From an uncultured Anaerolineae bacterium (lineage in GTDB: Bacteria > Chloroflexota > Anaerolineae > B4-G1 > DUEL01): 5,831 nucleotides of DNA. The stretch covers positions 1 through 5,831 of the forward strand of contig CALDFY010000048.1 of NCBI GenBank assembly GCA_937942115.1, written 5' to 3'. How positions within the stretch are numbered: the first letter of the stretch is position 1; the number at the start of each line of letters is the position of its first letter. The notes under the pieces were generated by a model. The model searched no databases. It saw only the letters and a list, made by a program, of their open reading frames with translations, and was not told where the DNA came from. The translations under genes and the position numbers were made by a program. Below, piece after piece: positions 1 through 5,029 of this stretch.

Positions 1-104
1 CCATTGGGCGAAAAGCCCCTGGCTCCGATGCGAAGCCCCTTTCAGGGGCTTCCGGATAGCCCGTCAGGGCTTTGGTATCTGAGCCCGCCGCTTCAGCGGC
101 GGGC
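1..104. repeat. Cluster of GC-rich hairpins upstream of the operon
   Basis: Four inverted repeats follow each other closely. The arms are 6-9 with 15-18 (4 bp, weak), 32-40 with 44-52 (9 bp perfect, loop TTC), 58-62 with 67-71 (5 bp, loop GTCA) and 83-91 with 96-104 (9 bp perfect, loop TTCA). None is followed by a run of T, so a standard intrinsic terminator is not supported. The spacing and the similar short loops suggest a REP-like or other intergenic palindromic element, or the transcript end of a gene lying outside the window. Arms were found by eye. The structure is certain at the sequence level and the function is unknown. Confidence 0.6.
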
Positions 105-166
105 GGAAGGGGGCATCCCAGCCATCAGGGTAGGTAGTTACGATTCCCATTAACCATCACTATTTC

Positions 167-172
167 GGAGGA
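167..172 (+). promoter_or_regulatory. Ribosome binding site for the 90-residue protein
   Basis: GGAGGA lies 9 nt before ATG 182. It supports this ATG and this reading frame over the overlapping longer frame that opens at ATG 172. That ATG overlaps the SD itself and has no SD of its own. Confidence 0.75.
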
Positions 173-181
173 TGTATCAAA

Positions 182-454
182 ATGTCCGAACAGAGAAGCA
201 AATGGCAAAACTTTCTGGACGGCGTCAAAAGCGTCCTCTACGGCATGGCGGGGCACGACATGGCCCGCTTCGCCCTCAAGACGCGCGGGAGCATGGAGCA
301 CCTCTTCATCCTGGTCACCATGGGCGACCTGCTGGGCATCCCCATCCTGCCGCCCTACTACTCCCTGCGCCTGCTCCCCTACGTCGTCCCGCAGATCGCC
401 ACCTGGAAGCGCCGCATGCTCCGGGAGCGCGACCTGACCGACGCTCTGGCCTGA
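182..454 (+). CDS. Small hydrophobic protein of unknown function, first gene of the ATPase operon
   Basis: This encodes 90 residues, and I do not recognise the family. The N-terminal third (about 1-36) is polar and basic. Two hydrophobic stretches follow, about 39-59 and 61-74, separated by a PPYY turn at 57-60. The C-terminus is highly charged (KRRMLRERD at 76-84). This pattern could be a membrane-associated helical hairpin or a small soluble helical protein with a buried core, and the hydrophobic stretches are too interrupted by D and P for confident transmembrane calls. There is no cysteine. Codon use is strongly G/C at third positions, as in the neighbours, which supports it being a real gene. 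The start ATG has a good SD. The stop is 62 nt before the first ATPase on the same strand, so co-transcription is likely. By position it may be a partner or membrane adaptor of the ATPases, which is inference only. Confidence 0.75.
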   Translation: MSEQRSKWQNFLDGVKSVLYGMAGHDMARFALKTRGSMEHLFILVTMGDLLGIPILPPYYSLRLLPYVVPQIATWKRRMLRERDLTDALA

Positions 455-469
455 CCCTTCCTATCTCCC

Positions 470-493
470 TTGCCTACTTGTCTACTTGCCTAC
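470..493 (+). repeat. Three-unit 8-nt tandem repeat in the gap before ATPase 1
   Basis: Three consecutive octamers TTGCCTAC, TTGTCTAC, TTGCCTAC (470-477, 478-485, 486-493) are followed by a T/C-rich tract. The repeat sits 12 nt upstream of the AGGAGG that serves TTG 517. It is pyrimidine-rich on the coding strand and lies entirely between stop 454 and start 517. Other gaps of this operon hold repeats of different period. Confidence 0.8.
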
Positions 494-505
494 TTTTTCC
501 CACAC

Positions 506-511
506 AGGAGG
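506..511 (+). promoter_or_regulatory. Ribosome binding site that fixes TTG 517 as the ATPase 1 start
   Basis: A perfect AGGAGG lies 5 nt before TTG 517. No in-frame ATG lies between 517 and the P-loop that would give a family-like length. Starting here gives a protein of 326 residues that aligns end to end with the 325-residue paralogue downstream. Confidence 0.85.
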
Positions 512-516
512 TTACC

Positions 517-1497
517 TTGTCCCTCGCAGAAGTCTTCCGACAACACCCGGAACGCCGCTACATCATGTTCGGCGGCAAGGGCGGACTGGGCAAAACCACC
601 TTCTCCGCCGCCACCGCGTACTGGCTGGCCCAGCAGGGCTATAAAGTCCTGGTCTTCTCCGTAGACCCCCAGGCCTCCCTCTCCGACATCTTCCAGCAGG
701 ACATCTTCGGCAAGGGGGCCGTGGAGATTATCCCCGGGCTCTTCGCCCAGGAGATTGACGCCGACCGGCGTATCCGCGAGTACCAGGACGAAATCCGGCA
801 GAAAATCCTGAATATGTACGGCCTGGAGAAGGTGCCGGACGAGATTGAGGACTACATCCAGGCTGCCGCCGCCGAGCCGGCCATGGAAGAGAGCGCCATC
901 TTTGACCAGGTGGTGGACATCATCGTCAGCGGCGACTACGACTACTACATCTACGACCTGGTCCCCCTGGGCCACGCGCTCTACTACCTGAGCATGGCCA
1001 GCGTCTACGACCAGTGGATCGGGAAAATCACCAAACTCCGGGAGGAGATGCAGGAGTACGCCCAGGTCGCTGCGCTGATGCGCCGGGACGAGGAACTGGA
1101 GGAAGATAAAATCCTGGCCGAGTTGCAGGACATCCGCTACCGCATCAACACCTCCTCCAGCATCCTGACCGACAAGGAGAAGACGGCTTTCTTCTTCGTC
1201 CTGGTGCCCGAGGAGATGATTATCCTGGATACGGTCAAGGCCGCTGGACTCTTCGCCAAATTCCAGGTCCCCATTTCCGGCTACATCGTCAACCGGGTCA
1301 TCCCGGCGGAACTGGAACAGCAGCAGATTCCGGAGTATCTGCGCCATCGCATCCAGATGCAGCGGAAGTACCTGGAGGAGATTCGCCAGCGCTTCGGCCA
1401 TCAGGTGCTGGCCTACATCCCGGAATTTGAACGGGACATCACCGGCCTGGAGATGATCCAGCGGATGGCGGAGGCGATGTTTGGAGGTCCGAAATGA
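517..1497 (+). CDS. ArsA/Get3-type P-loop ATPase, paralogue 1 (switch II eroded)
   Basis: From TTG 517 this gives 326 residues, close to single-domain ArsA/Get3 proteins. The deviant Walker A motif is at 19-28 (GGKGGLGKTT), with the signature lysine K21 that contacts nucleotide across the dimer in this family, and the P-loop lysine K26. Switch I at 48-57 reads SVDPQASLSD and keeps the catalytic/Mg-related Asp, D50. PAMEESA at 121-127 matches the conserved segment before switch II. Switch II keeps D147 but reads DLVPLGHA instead of DTAPTGHT, losing the Thr residues. About 170-215 is a charged helical subdomain, and IVNRVIP at 257-263 is the usual adenine-side motif. There is no cysteine anywhere, so the metalloid-site cysteines of ArsA and the Get3 CXXC are absent and an arsenite-pump role is unlikely. 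The gene overlaps its paralogue by 4 nt (ATGA). The frame stays open upstream to 172 only because it shadows the small gene at 182-454. The product is probably cytosolic and dimeric. The cargo is unknown. Confidence 0.88.
   Translation: MSLAEVFRQHPERRYIMFGGKGGLGKTTFSAATAYWLAQQGYKVLVFSVDPQASLSDIFQQDIFGKGAVEIIPGLFAQEIDADRRIREYQDEIRQKILNMYGLEKVPDEIEDYIQAAAAEPAMEESAIFDQVVDIIVSGDYDYYIYDLVPLGHALYYLSMASVYDQWIGKITKLREEMQEYAQVAALMRRDEELEEDKILAELQDIRYRINTSSSILTDKEKTAFFFVLVPEEMIILDTVKAAGLFAKFQVPISGYIVNRVIPAELEQQQIPEYLRHRIQMQRKYLEEIRQRFGHQVLAYIPEFERDITGLEMIQRMAEAMFGGPK
1483..1487 (+). promoter_or_regulatory. Ribosome binding site for ATPase 2 inside the end of ATPase 1
   Basis: GGAGG lies 6 nt before ATG 1494, within the last codons of the upstream gene. 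Together with the ATGA stop/start overlap it indicates translational coupling and near-equal synthesis of the two ATPases. Confidence 0.8.
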
Positions 1498-2471
1498 TTG
1501 AGAAGCCCATGGTTCAATTCGTACAGGAGCATCCCAAACTGAAGTACGTCTTCTTCGGCGGCAAGGGTGGCGTGGGCAAGACGGTCATGGCCGGGACGGC
1601 CGCGCTCTGGTTTGCCCGGCAGGGCCGGCGCACCCTGCTGGCCTCCACCAACCCCGTCCACTCCCTCAGCGGGCTCCTGCGCCAGGACGTCTTCGGCAAA
1701 CCGACCCCTGTGGAGGGCGTCCCCAACCTCTGGGCCTACGAGATTGACACCAAAGATACGATTGAGCGGTCTAAGCGGGAGATTCGGGAGAAGATTGAGT
1801 GGTTCCTCAAATACGCCGACATCCGGGTCAAGACCGACGAGTTCGTGGAGTCTGCCACCATGAACCCGGCCTTTGAAGAGTCGGCGATGTTTGAGAACAT
1901 GATTGACATCATGTTTGAGGACAAGTACGAGGTCTACGTCTTTGACACCGCTCCCACAGCCAACGCCCGCCGTCTTCTGGGGATGTCCAGCGTCTACTCC
2001 ATGTGGGTCAACAAAATGGTCCAGAGCCGCCAGGAGGCGATGACGCTGCGGGAACTCCTCTCCTACAGCAAAAAGAAGCAAGAGAAGGACCCGCTGATGG
2101 AGTACCTCCTGCGCTTCCGGGATCGGATGGCCCACGCGAAGAAGTTGCTGACGGACGCGGAGAAGACGGCCTTCTTCTTCGTCACCCTGCCAGAGGCCCT
2201 GCCCATCGCGGTCATCCGCCGCTTCATCAACTGGTTTGACGAGTTCGGCATCCCCGTGGGCGGCGTCGTGGTCAACATGTTGATTGACCCCCAGGCAGTG
2301 GGAGAAAATCCGCCGGAGTTCGTCCGCAACCGCATCGCCATGCAGGCGGAGTACATGGAGGAAATCCGGCGGCTCTTCCCCAACGTCCGCGCCCTGGTGC
2401 CCCTCTTTGAGACCGAAGTCCAGGGCGTCCCGATGCTGGAGCGCACCGCCGCCCACCTCTTCGCCGGATAA
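1494..2471 (+). CDS. ArsA/Get3-type P-loop ATPase, paralogue 2 (switch I Asp replaced by Asn)
   Basis: This encodes 325 residues and is a clear paralogue of the preceding gene. Shared segments include an EKTAFFFV block (223-230 here), PAFEESAMF at 125-133, and an R-I-x-M-Q-x(2)-Y-x-E-E-I-R stretch near 280-292. The deviant Walker A motif is at 22-31 (GGKGGVGKTV), with signature lysine K24 and P-loop lysine K29. Val31 stands where Thr or Ser is usual. Switch I reads STNPVHSLSG at 51-60. The Asp of the family consensus STDPAHSLSD is Asn53, and the final Asp is Gly60. In yeast Get3 the corresponding substitution (D57N) blocks ATP hydrolysis while leaving binding. Switch II is near canonical, DTAPTANARRLL at 151-162. 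VVNMLIDP is at 259-266. There is no cysteine. The natural reading is a subunit that binds ATP but hydrolyses it poorly, working as a heterodimer with its neighbour. That is inference from motifs and gene overlap. Confidence 0.9.
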   Translation: MIEKPMVQFVQEHPKLKYVFFGGKGGVGKTVMAGTAALWFARQGRRTLLASTNPVHSLSGLLRQDVFGKPTPVEGVPNLWAYEIDTKDTIERSKREIREKIEWFLKYADIRVKTDEFVESATMNPAFEESAMFENMIDIMFEDKYEVYVFDTAPTANARRLLGMSSVYSMWVNKMVQSRQEAMTLRELLSYSKKKQEKDPLMEYLLRFRDRMAHAKKLLTDAEKTAFFFVTLPEALPIAVIRRFINWFDEFGIPVGGVVVNMLIDPQAVGENPPEFVRNRIAMQAEYMEEIRRLFPNVRALVPLFETEVQGVPMLERTAAHLFAG

Positions 2472-2483
2472 TATTCAACTCCC

Positions 2484-2532
2484 GTTTCACATTTCACGCT
2501 TCACGTTTCACATTTCCCGTTTCACGTTTCAG
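2484..2532 (+). repeat. Seven-unit heptanucleotide tandem array before the TPR gene
   Basis: Seven contiguous 7-mers with consensus RTTTCAC read GTTTCAC, ATTTCAC, GCTTCAC, GTTTCAC, ATTTCCC, GTTTCAC, GTTTCAG. They fill most of the gap between stop 2471 and start 2537. The last unit overlaps the weak SD (AGGA, 2531-2534). The array resembles in type the short tandemly repeated heptanucleotide elements described in cyanobacteria. The divergence between units shows it is not a simple recent slippage product. Confidence 0.9.
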
Positions 2533-2536
2533 GAAC

Positions 2537-3136
2537 ATGCATCCGTCTCTGCTCATCCTTCTGGTCGGCTTTCTGTATATCCTGGGCTTCAACCTGCTTT
2601 CTTACCTGCGCCACCAGGGCCTCTCCGCCCGGTTCATTCTGGAGGGGTTGCTCCTGACCGGTGCCGGAGCGGCCCTGGCCATGGCGATTCCCTTTCAACC
2701 CCTCGTCTTCCTCCTGTTCCTCTACCTGATCACGATGCGGGTGCGTATCCTGATAGACCTGGGCAACAGCGTGGCCGGCCGGGGACAGCCGGAGCGGGCC
2801 CTGTGGTTCTACGACCTGGCCCTCCGCCTGGGCGCGGACTCCTGGAGCCGGTGCGTGGCCCAGATCAATCGGGCCGCCGCCCTCATCCAGGCCGGGAAGC
2901 CCGAGGAAGCCTACGAGATTCTCCGATGCATCCTCACCGACCCGGAGGTGCAGTTGGGCGCCAAATACCAGTCCGCCGCCTGCTACAACCTGGGCCTGGC
3001 CTGCCGTCGGACCGGGCGGGAGGCGGAGGCCATCCAGCGGTTCAACGAGGCGATAGACGCGCTGCCTGGCTCCATCTACGCCTACGGCGCCCAGCAGGCG
3101 CTGAAGAAAGGCCGCGAAACCCAGGACAAAGAGTAG
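2537..3136 (+). CDS. Membrane-anchored TPR-repeat protein
   Basis: This encodes 199 residues. The N-terminal 70 residues are strongly hydrophobic with likely membrane segments at about 4-23, 33-50 and 53-69. A basic stretch, YLRHQ, lies at 23-27. The rest is a soluble helical domain with TPR-like helix pairs at about 75-100 (GRGQPERALWFYDLAL), 107-132 (INRAAALIQAGKPEEAYEIL) and 148-177 (ACYNLGLACRRTGREAEAIQ, then FNEAI). All three show the TPR signature of small residues and the A-x-x-x-[FYL] spacing. Such domains bind other proteins, so it may dock a cytosolic partner at the membrane. The nearby ATPases are candidates, which is inference. The SD is weak (AGGA, only 2 nt before ATG 2537) and the upstream gap is a heptamer repeat, so translation may be low or controlled. 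No enzyme motif is visible. The C-terminal tail is charged (KKGRETQDKE). Confidence 0.8.
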   Translation: MHPSLLILLVGFLYILGFNLLSYLRHQGLSARFILEGLLLTGAGAALAMAIPFQPLVFLLFLYLITMRVRILIDLGNSVAGRGQPERALWFYDLALRLGADSWSRCVAQINRAAALIQAGKPEEAYEILRCILTDPEVQLGAKYQSAACYNLGLACRRTGREAEAIQRFNEAIDALPGSIYAYGAQQALKKGRETQDKE

Positions 3137-3147
3137 AGTAAAAAAAA

Positions 3148-3193
3148 CCGCAAAGAAAGCCCAACCGTTGCGTCCTTTGCGTTCTCTGCAGTG
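3148..3193 (+). repeat. 9-nt tandem repeat with an inverted copy before the CoA-transferase genes
   Basis: Three 9-mers follow each other at 3167-3175, 3176-3184 and 3185-3193 (GTTGCGTCC, TTTGCGTTC, TCTGCAGTG). The middle one can pair with an upstream inverted copy: CGCAAAG at 3149-3155 matches CTTTGCG at 3175-3181. The block follows a run of eight A just after stop 3136. It resembles a CGCAAAG-type dispersed intergenic sequence I associate with several bacterial phyla, which is from memory and unverified. It ends 18 nt before the SD for ATG 3224. GTG 3191 lies inside it and is not the likely start. Confidence 0.65.
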
Positions 3194-3211
3194 AAACTAC
3201 GTCCGATTTCC

Positions 3212-3218
3212 GAGGAGG
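3212..3218 (+). promoter_or_regulatory. Ribosome binding site that fixes ATG 3224
   Basis: GAGGAGG lies 5 nt before ATG 3224. The longer in-frame option, GTG 3191, has no SD and sits in the 9-nt repeat block. Confidence 0.85.
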
Positions 3219-3223
3219 CTCCG

Positions 3224-4198
3224 ATGCGCATCCTGGAATCCGGAATGGGCGAACTGCTCCAGCCGATAGACCTGGACGAGTTTCGCGAGTGGAACCGGGA
3301 GAAAAAGGCCCACGGTCTGGTGGATAAACGGATGACCGAACAGGAGGCCATCTCCCGGTTCGTTTTTGACGGGTGCTACATCGGCACCGAACTCTACGGC
3401 ACCGTCCGCGCGCCGATGAGCCTGGCGCGGGAGGTCGTCCGCCAGGGCAAGAAGGACCTGCGGGTAGCCGGGCAGGGGGTGCTGGAACTGGACCTCTGGC
3501 TGGGCGCCCACCTGGTCAAAACCCTGGACATCACCTACATCGGCCTGGAGGTCTACGGCACCTCCAACTGCCTGCGCCGCGAGGTAGAAAGCGGACGGGT
3601 GGAGAAAGTCGTGGAGTGGTCCAACGGCGGCATCACCTGGCGTTTTAAGGCCACCGCGATGGGCGTCCCCTTCATCCCGGTCCGCTCTATGCTGGGCACG
3701 GACACCCTGCGCTACAGCGCGGCCAAAGTGGCCGAGTGCCCCTTCACCGGGATGAAAGTCTGCCTGATCCCGGCCCTCATCCTGGACGTGGGCCTCATCC
3801 ACGTCCACCGGGCCGACCGCTACGGCAACGCCCAAATTGAGGGCATCAGCGGCTTCGCCTTTGAACTGGCGCGCGCCTCTAAACGGCTCATCATCAGCGC
3901 CGAGGAGATTGTGGATACGGAGGAAATCCGCCGCTACCCCGAGCGCACCATCATCCCCTACTACCTGGTGGACGCGGTCGTCCACGCCCCCTTCGGCTCC
4001 TACCCCGGCGAAATGGTCTATATGTACGAACGGGACGAAGAGGCCATCCGCGAGTGGGTGGAAGCGTCCAAGACGGAAGAAGGGACCCAGGCGTACCTGA
4101 ACAAGTACATCTACGGCGTCGCCAATCACCAGGAGTACCTGGAGTTGGTCGGCTGGGAGCGGCTGGAGCGCGTGAAGGCGGCAGTGGAGGGACGGTGA
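3224..4198 (+). CDS. Family I CoA-transferase, subunit A (glutaconate CoA-transferase alpha type)
   Basis: From ATG 3224 this gives 324 residues, near the roughly 320 of glutaconate CoA-transferase subunit A. Family landmarks in order are: M38-TEQEAISRFVFDG (start of the domain), RAPMSLAREVVRQG at 62-75, ATAMGVPFIPVRSMLGTD at 143-160, LDVGLIHVHRADRYGNAQIEG at 187-207 (the D-x-x-x-x-H/D-x-x-G-N block), AEEIVDTEEIRR at 226-237, and VDAVVHAPFGSYPGEM at 249-264. The family moves CoA from an acyl-CoA to a carboxylic acid, with the catalytic Glu on subunit B. The true substrate is not readable here. Two oddities stand out. An extra polar segment of about 35 residues precedes the domain. The glycine-rich loop near residues 53-59 reads IGTELYG where the classic subunit has a GG-F motif. 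The gene is followed at once by subunit B (TGATG, 1-nt overlap). It is cytosolic. Subfamilies such as the IpdAB ring hydrolases share this fold and are the main alternative. Confidence 0.85.
   Translation: MRILESGMGELLQPIDLDEFREWNREKKAHGLVDKRMTEQEAISRFVFDGCYIGTELYGTVRAPMSLAREVVRQGKKDLRVAGQGVLELDLWLGAHLVKTLDITYIGLEVYGTSNCLRREVESGRVEKVVEWSNGGITWRFKATAMGVPFIPVRSMLGTDTLRYSAAKVAECPFTGMKVCLIPALILDVGLIHVHRADRYGNAQIEGISGFAFELARASKRLIISAEEIVDTEEIRRYPERTIIPYYLVDAVVHAPFGSYPGEMVYMYERDEEAIREWVEASKTEEGTQAYLNKYIYGVANHQEYLELVGWERLERVKAAVEGR
4186..4191 (+). promoter_or_regulatory. Ribosome binding site for subunit B
   Basis: GGAGGG lies 6 nt before ATG 4198, inside the end of subunit A. The adjacent in-frame GTG 4195 is only 3 nt away, so ATG 4198 is preferred. 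Stop and start overlap as TGATG, which implies coupled translation of the two subunits. Confidence 0.75.
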
Positions 4199-4968
4199 TG
4201 AGTGCACCGAACTACAACCCCACCGAACTGATGATCTGTCTGGCGGCCCGCCAGATTCCGGACGGCGTGACCGCGTTTATCGGGACGGGCATCCCCATGC
4301 TGGCCGCGAGTCTGGCCCAGAAGATGCACGCGCCAAACCTGATCCCCGTCTTTGAATTCGGCGGGACGGGCGCCATCCTGAAGCGGCTGCCCCGCGCTGT
4401 GGGCGAGGGCCGCACCTTCTACCGGGGCCTGGTCGCTTCGGGCATCTGCGATACGATGGAGACGGCTGCGCGCGGCTTCATTGACTACGGCTTCCTGGGC
4501 GGCGCGCAGATTGACCCCTACGGGAACCTGAACTCCACCATCATCGGCCCCCGGCACCATCCGCCCAAAGTTCGCCTGCCCGGCTCCGGCGGCGCCAACG
4601 ACGTCGGCTCCCTCTGCTGGCGGACCATCATCATCATCCGCCACGACAAACTCCGCTTCGTCCCCAAAGTGGACTTCATCACCACCCCCGGCTACCTGAC
4701 CGGCCCAGGGGCGCGGGAGGCGGCGGGGCTCCCGCCGGGTACCGGCCCGTACCGCGTCGTCAGCACGCTGGCCCTGCTGGATTTTGACGAGGAGACCAAA
4801 CGGATGCGATTGCTGGCGACGAACCCGGGGGTTACAGTGGAGCAGGTGATAGAGAACACCGGCTTTGAGTTGATCATCCCGCCGAACGTGGGGCAGAACG
4901 AGCCGCCCACCGAGGAGGAACTGCGCATCCTGCGGGAGGAAGTGGACCCGGAGCGGTTTTATATTTGA
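4198..4968 (+). CDS. Family I CoA-transferase, subunit B (glutaconate CoA-transferase beta type)
   Basis: This encodes 256 residues against about 266 for subunit B of Acidaminococcus glutaconate CoA-transferase. It matches that protein along its length in my recollection. The N-terminus has TAFIGTGIPMLAASLAQKMHAP (25-46, FIGTG loop). Next is VFEFGGTG at 51-58, where E53 aligns with the catalytic glutamate (Glu54 of GctB) that forms the CoA thioester. Then come FLGGAQIDPYGNLNST at 98-113, IGPRHHP at 115-121, LPGSGGAND at 127-135, and KVDFITTPGYLTGPG near 158-172. The C-terminus has ENTGFELIIP and LREEVDPERFYI. Catalytic and CoA-loop residues are intact, so this is probably an active transferase working with subunit A on a dicarboxylic or branched acyl-CoA. 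The presence of E53 argues against the IpdB-type hydrolase branch, where that Glu is absent. A hairpin follows the stop. Confidence 0.9.
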   Translation: MSAPNYNPTELMICLAARQIPDGVTAFIGTGIPMLAASLAQKMHAPNLIPVFEFGGTGAILKRLPRAVGEGRTFYRGLVASGICDTMETAARGFIDYGFLGGAQIDPYGNLNSTIIGPRHHPPKVRLPGSGGANDVGSLCWRTIIIIRHDKLRFVPKVDFITTPGYLTGPGAREAAGLPPGTGPYRVVSTLALLDFDEETKRMRLLATNPGVTVEQVIENTGFELIIPPNVGQNEPPTEEELRILREEVDPERFYI

Positions 4969-4970
4969 TT

Positions 4971-4999
4971 GCGGGGCAACTTCTCTGGAGTTGCCCTGC
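4971..4999 (+). terminator. Strong hairpin after the CoA-transferase genes (terminator or attenuator-like)
   Basis: The arms 4974-4981 (GGGCAACT) and 4989-4996 (AGTTGCCC) are perfect complements and extend by one G-T and two G-C pairs to 4971/4999, with a 7-nt loop. It begins 2 nt after stop 4968. No T run follows, so termination would be weak or Rho-assisted. It may instead protect the 3' end of the upstream message. It also occludes TTG 4991, supporting the later GTG 5030 start. Confidence 0.5.
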
Positions 5000-5015
5000 T
5001 ACACATCACACATAA

Positions 5016-5021
5016 AAGGAG
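5016..5021 (+). promoter_or_regulatory. Ribosome binding site that selects GTG 5030
   Basis: AAGGAG lies 8 nt before GTG 5030. The alternative TTG 4991 lies in the 3' arm of a hairpin and has no SD. With GTG 5030 the protein begins directly with the zinc-ribbon CPQC motif, as is usual for this family. Confidence 0.8.
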
Positions 5022-5029
5022 ATGCAGCC

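Noticed and set aside
130..166. Sigma-70-type promoter in the leader of the 182 gene
   Set aside because: The region is AT-richer (around 139-165), but I found no -35/-10 pair with good match and spacing, so no promoter is claimed.
172..516. N-terminal extension of ATPase 1 to 441 residues from ATG 172
   Set aside because: The first 115 residues are Arg/Pro/His-rich low-quality sequence in the shadow of the 182-454 gene. TTG 517 has a perfect SD and gives the paralogue's length.
1413..2456. Long open frame on the - strand opposite ATPase 2
   Set aside because: It is a mirror frame of a GC-rich gene. The product is rich in His, Gly, Val and Leu with no recognisable family, and the + strand gene is unambiguous. 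The same applies to the - strand frames at 490-1401, 3197-4207 and 4126-4644.
517..2471. Arsenite efflux ATPase function for the ArsA-like pair
   Set aside because: Neither protein has any cysteine, and no ArsB, ArsR or ArsD gene is in the window.
2484..2532. CRISPR array
   Set aside because: The units are 7 nt and contiguous with no spacers.
2284..3141. + strand frame overlapping ATPase 2 and the TPR gene
   Set aside because: The composition is Pro/Arg/Ser-rich shadow sequence. It crosses the heptamer array and two real genes in another frame.
3191..3223. GTG 3191 as start of CoA-transferase subunit A
   Set aside because: It has no SD and lies in the 9-nt repeat. ATG 3224 has GAGGAGG at the right distance.
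4991..5029. TTG 4991 as start of the zinc-ribbon protein
   Set aside because: It lies in the 3' arm of a hairpin with no SD. GTG 5030 has AAGGAG and starts directly at the zinc ribbon.
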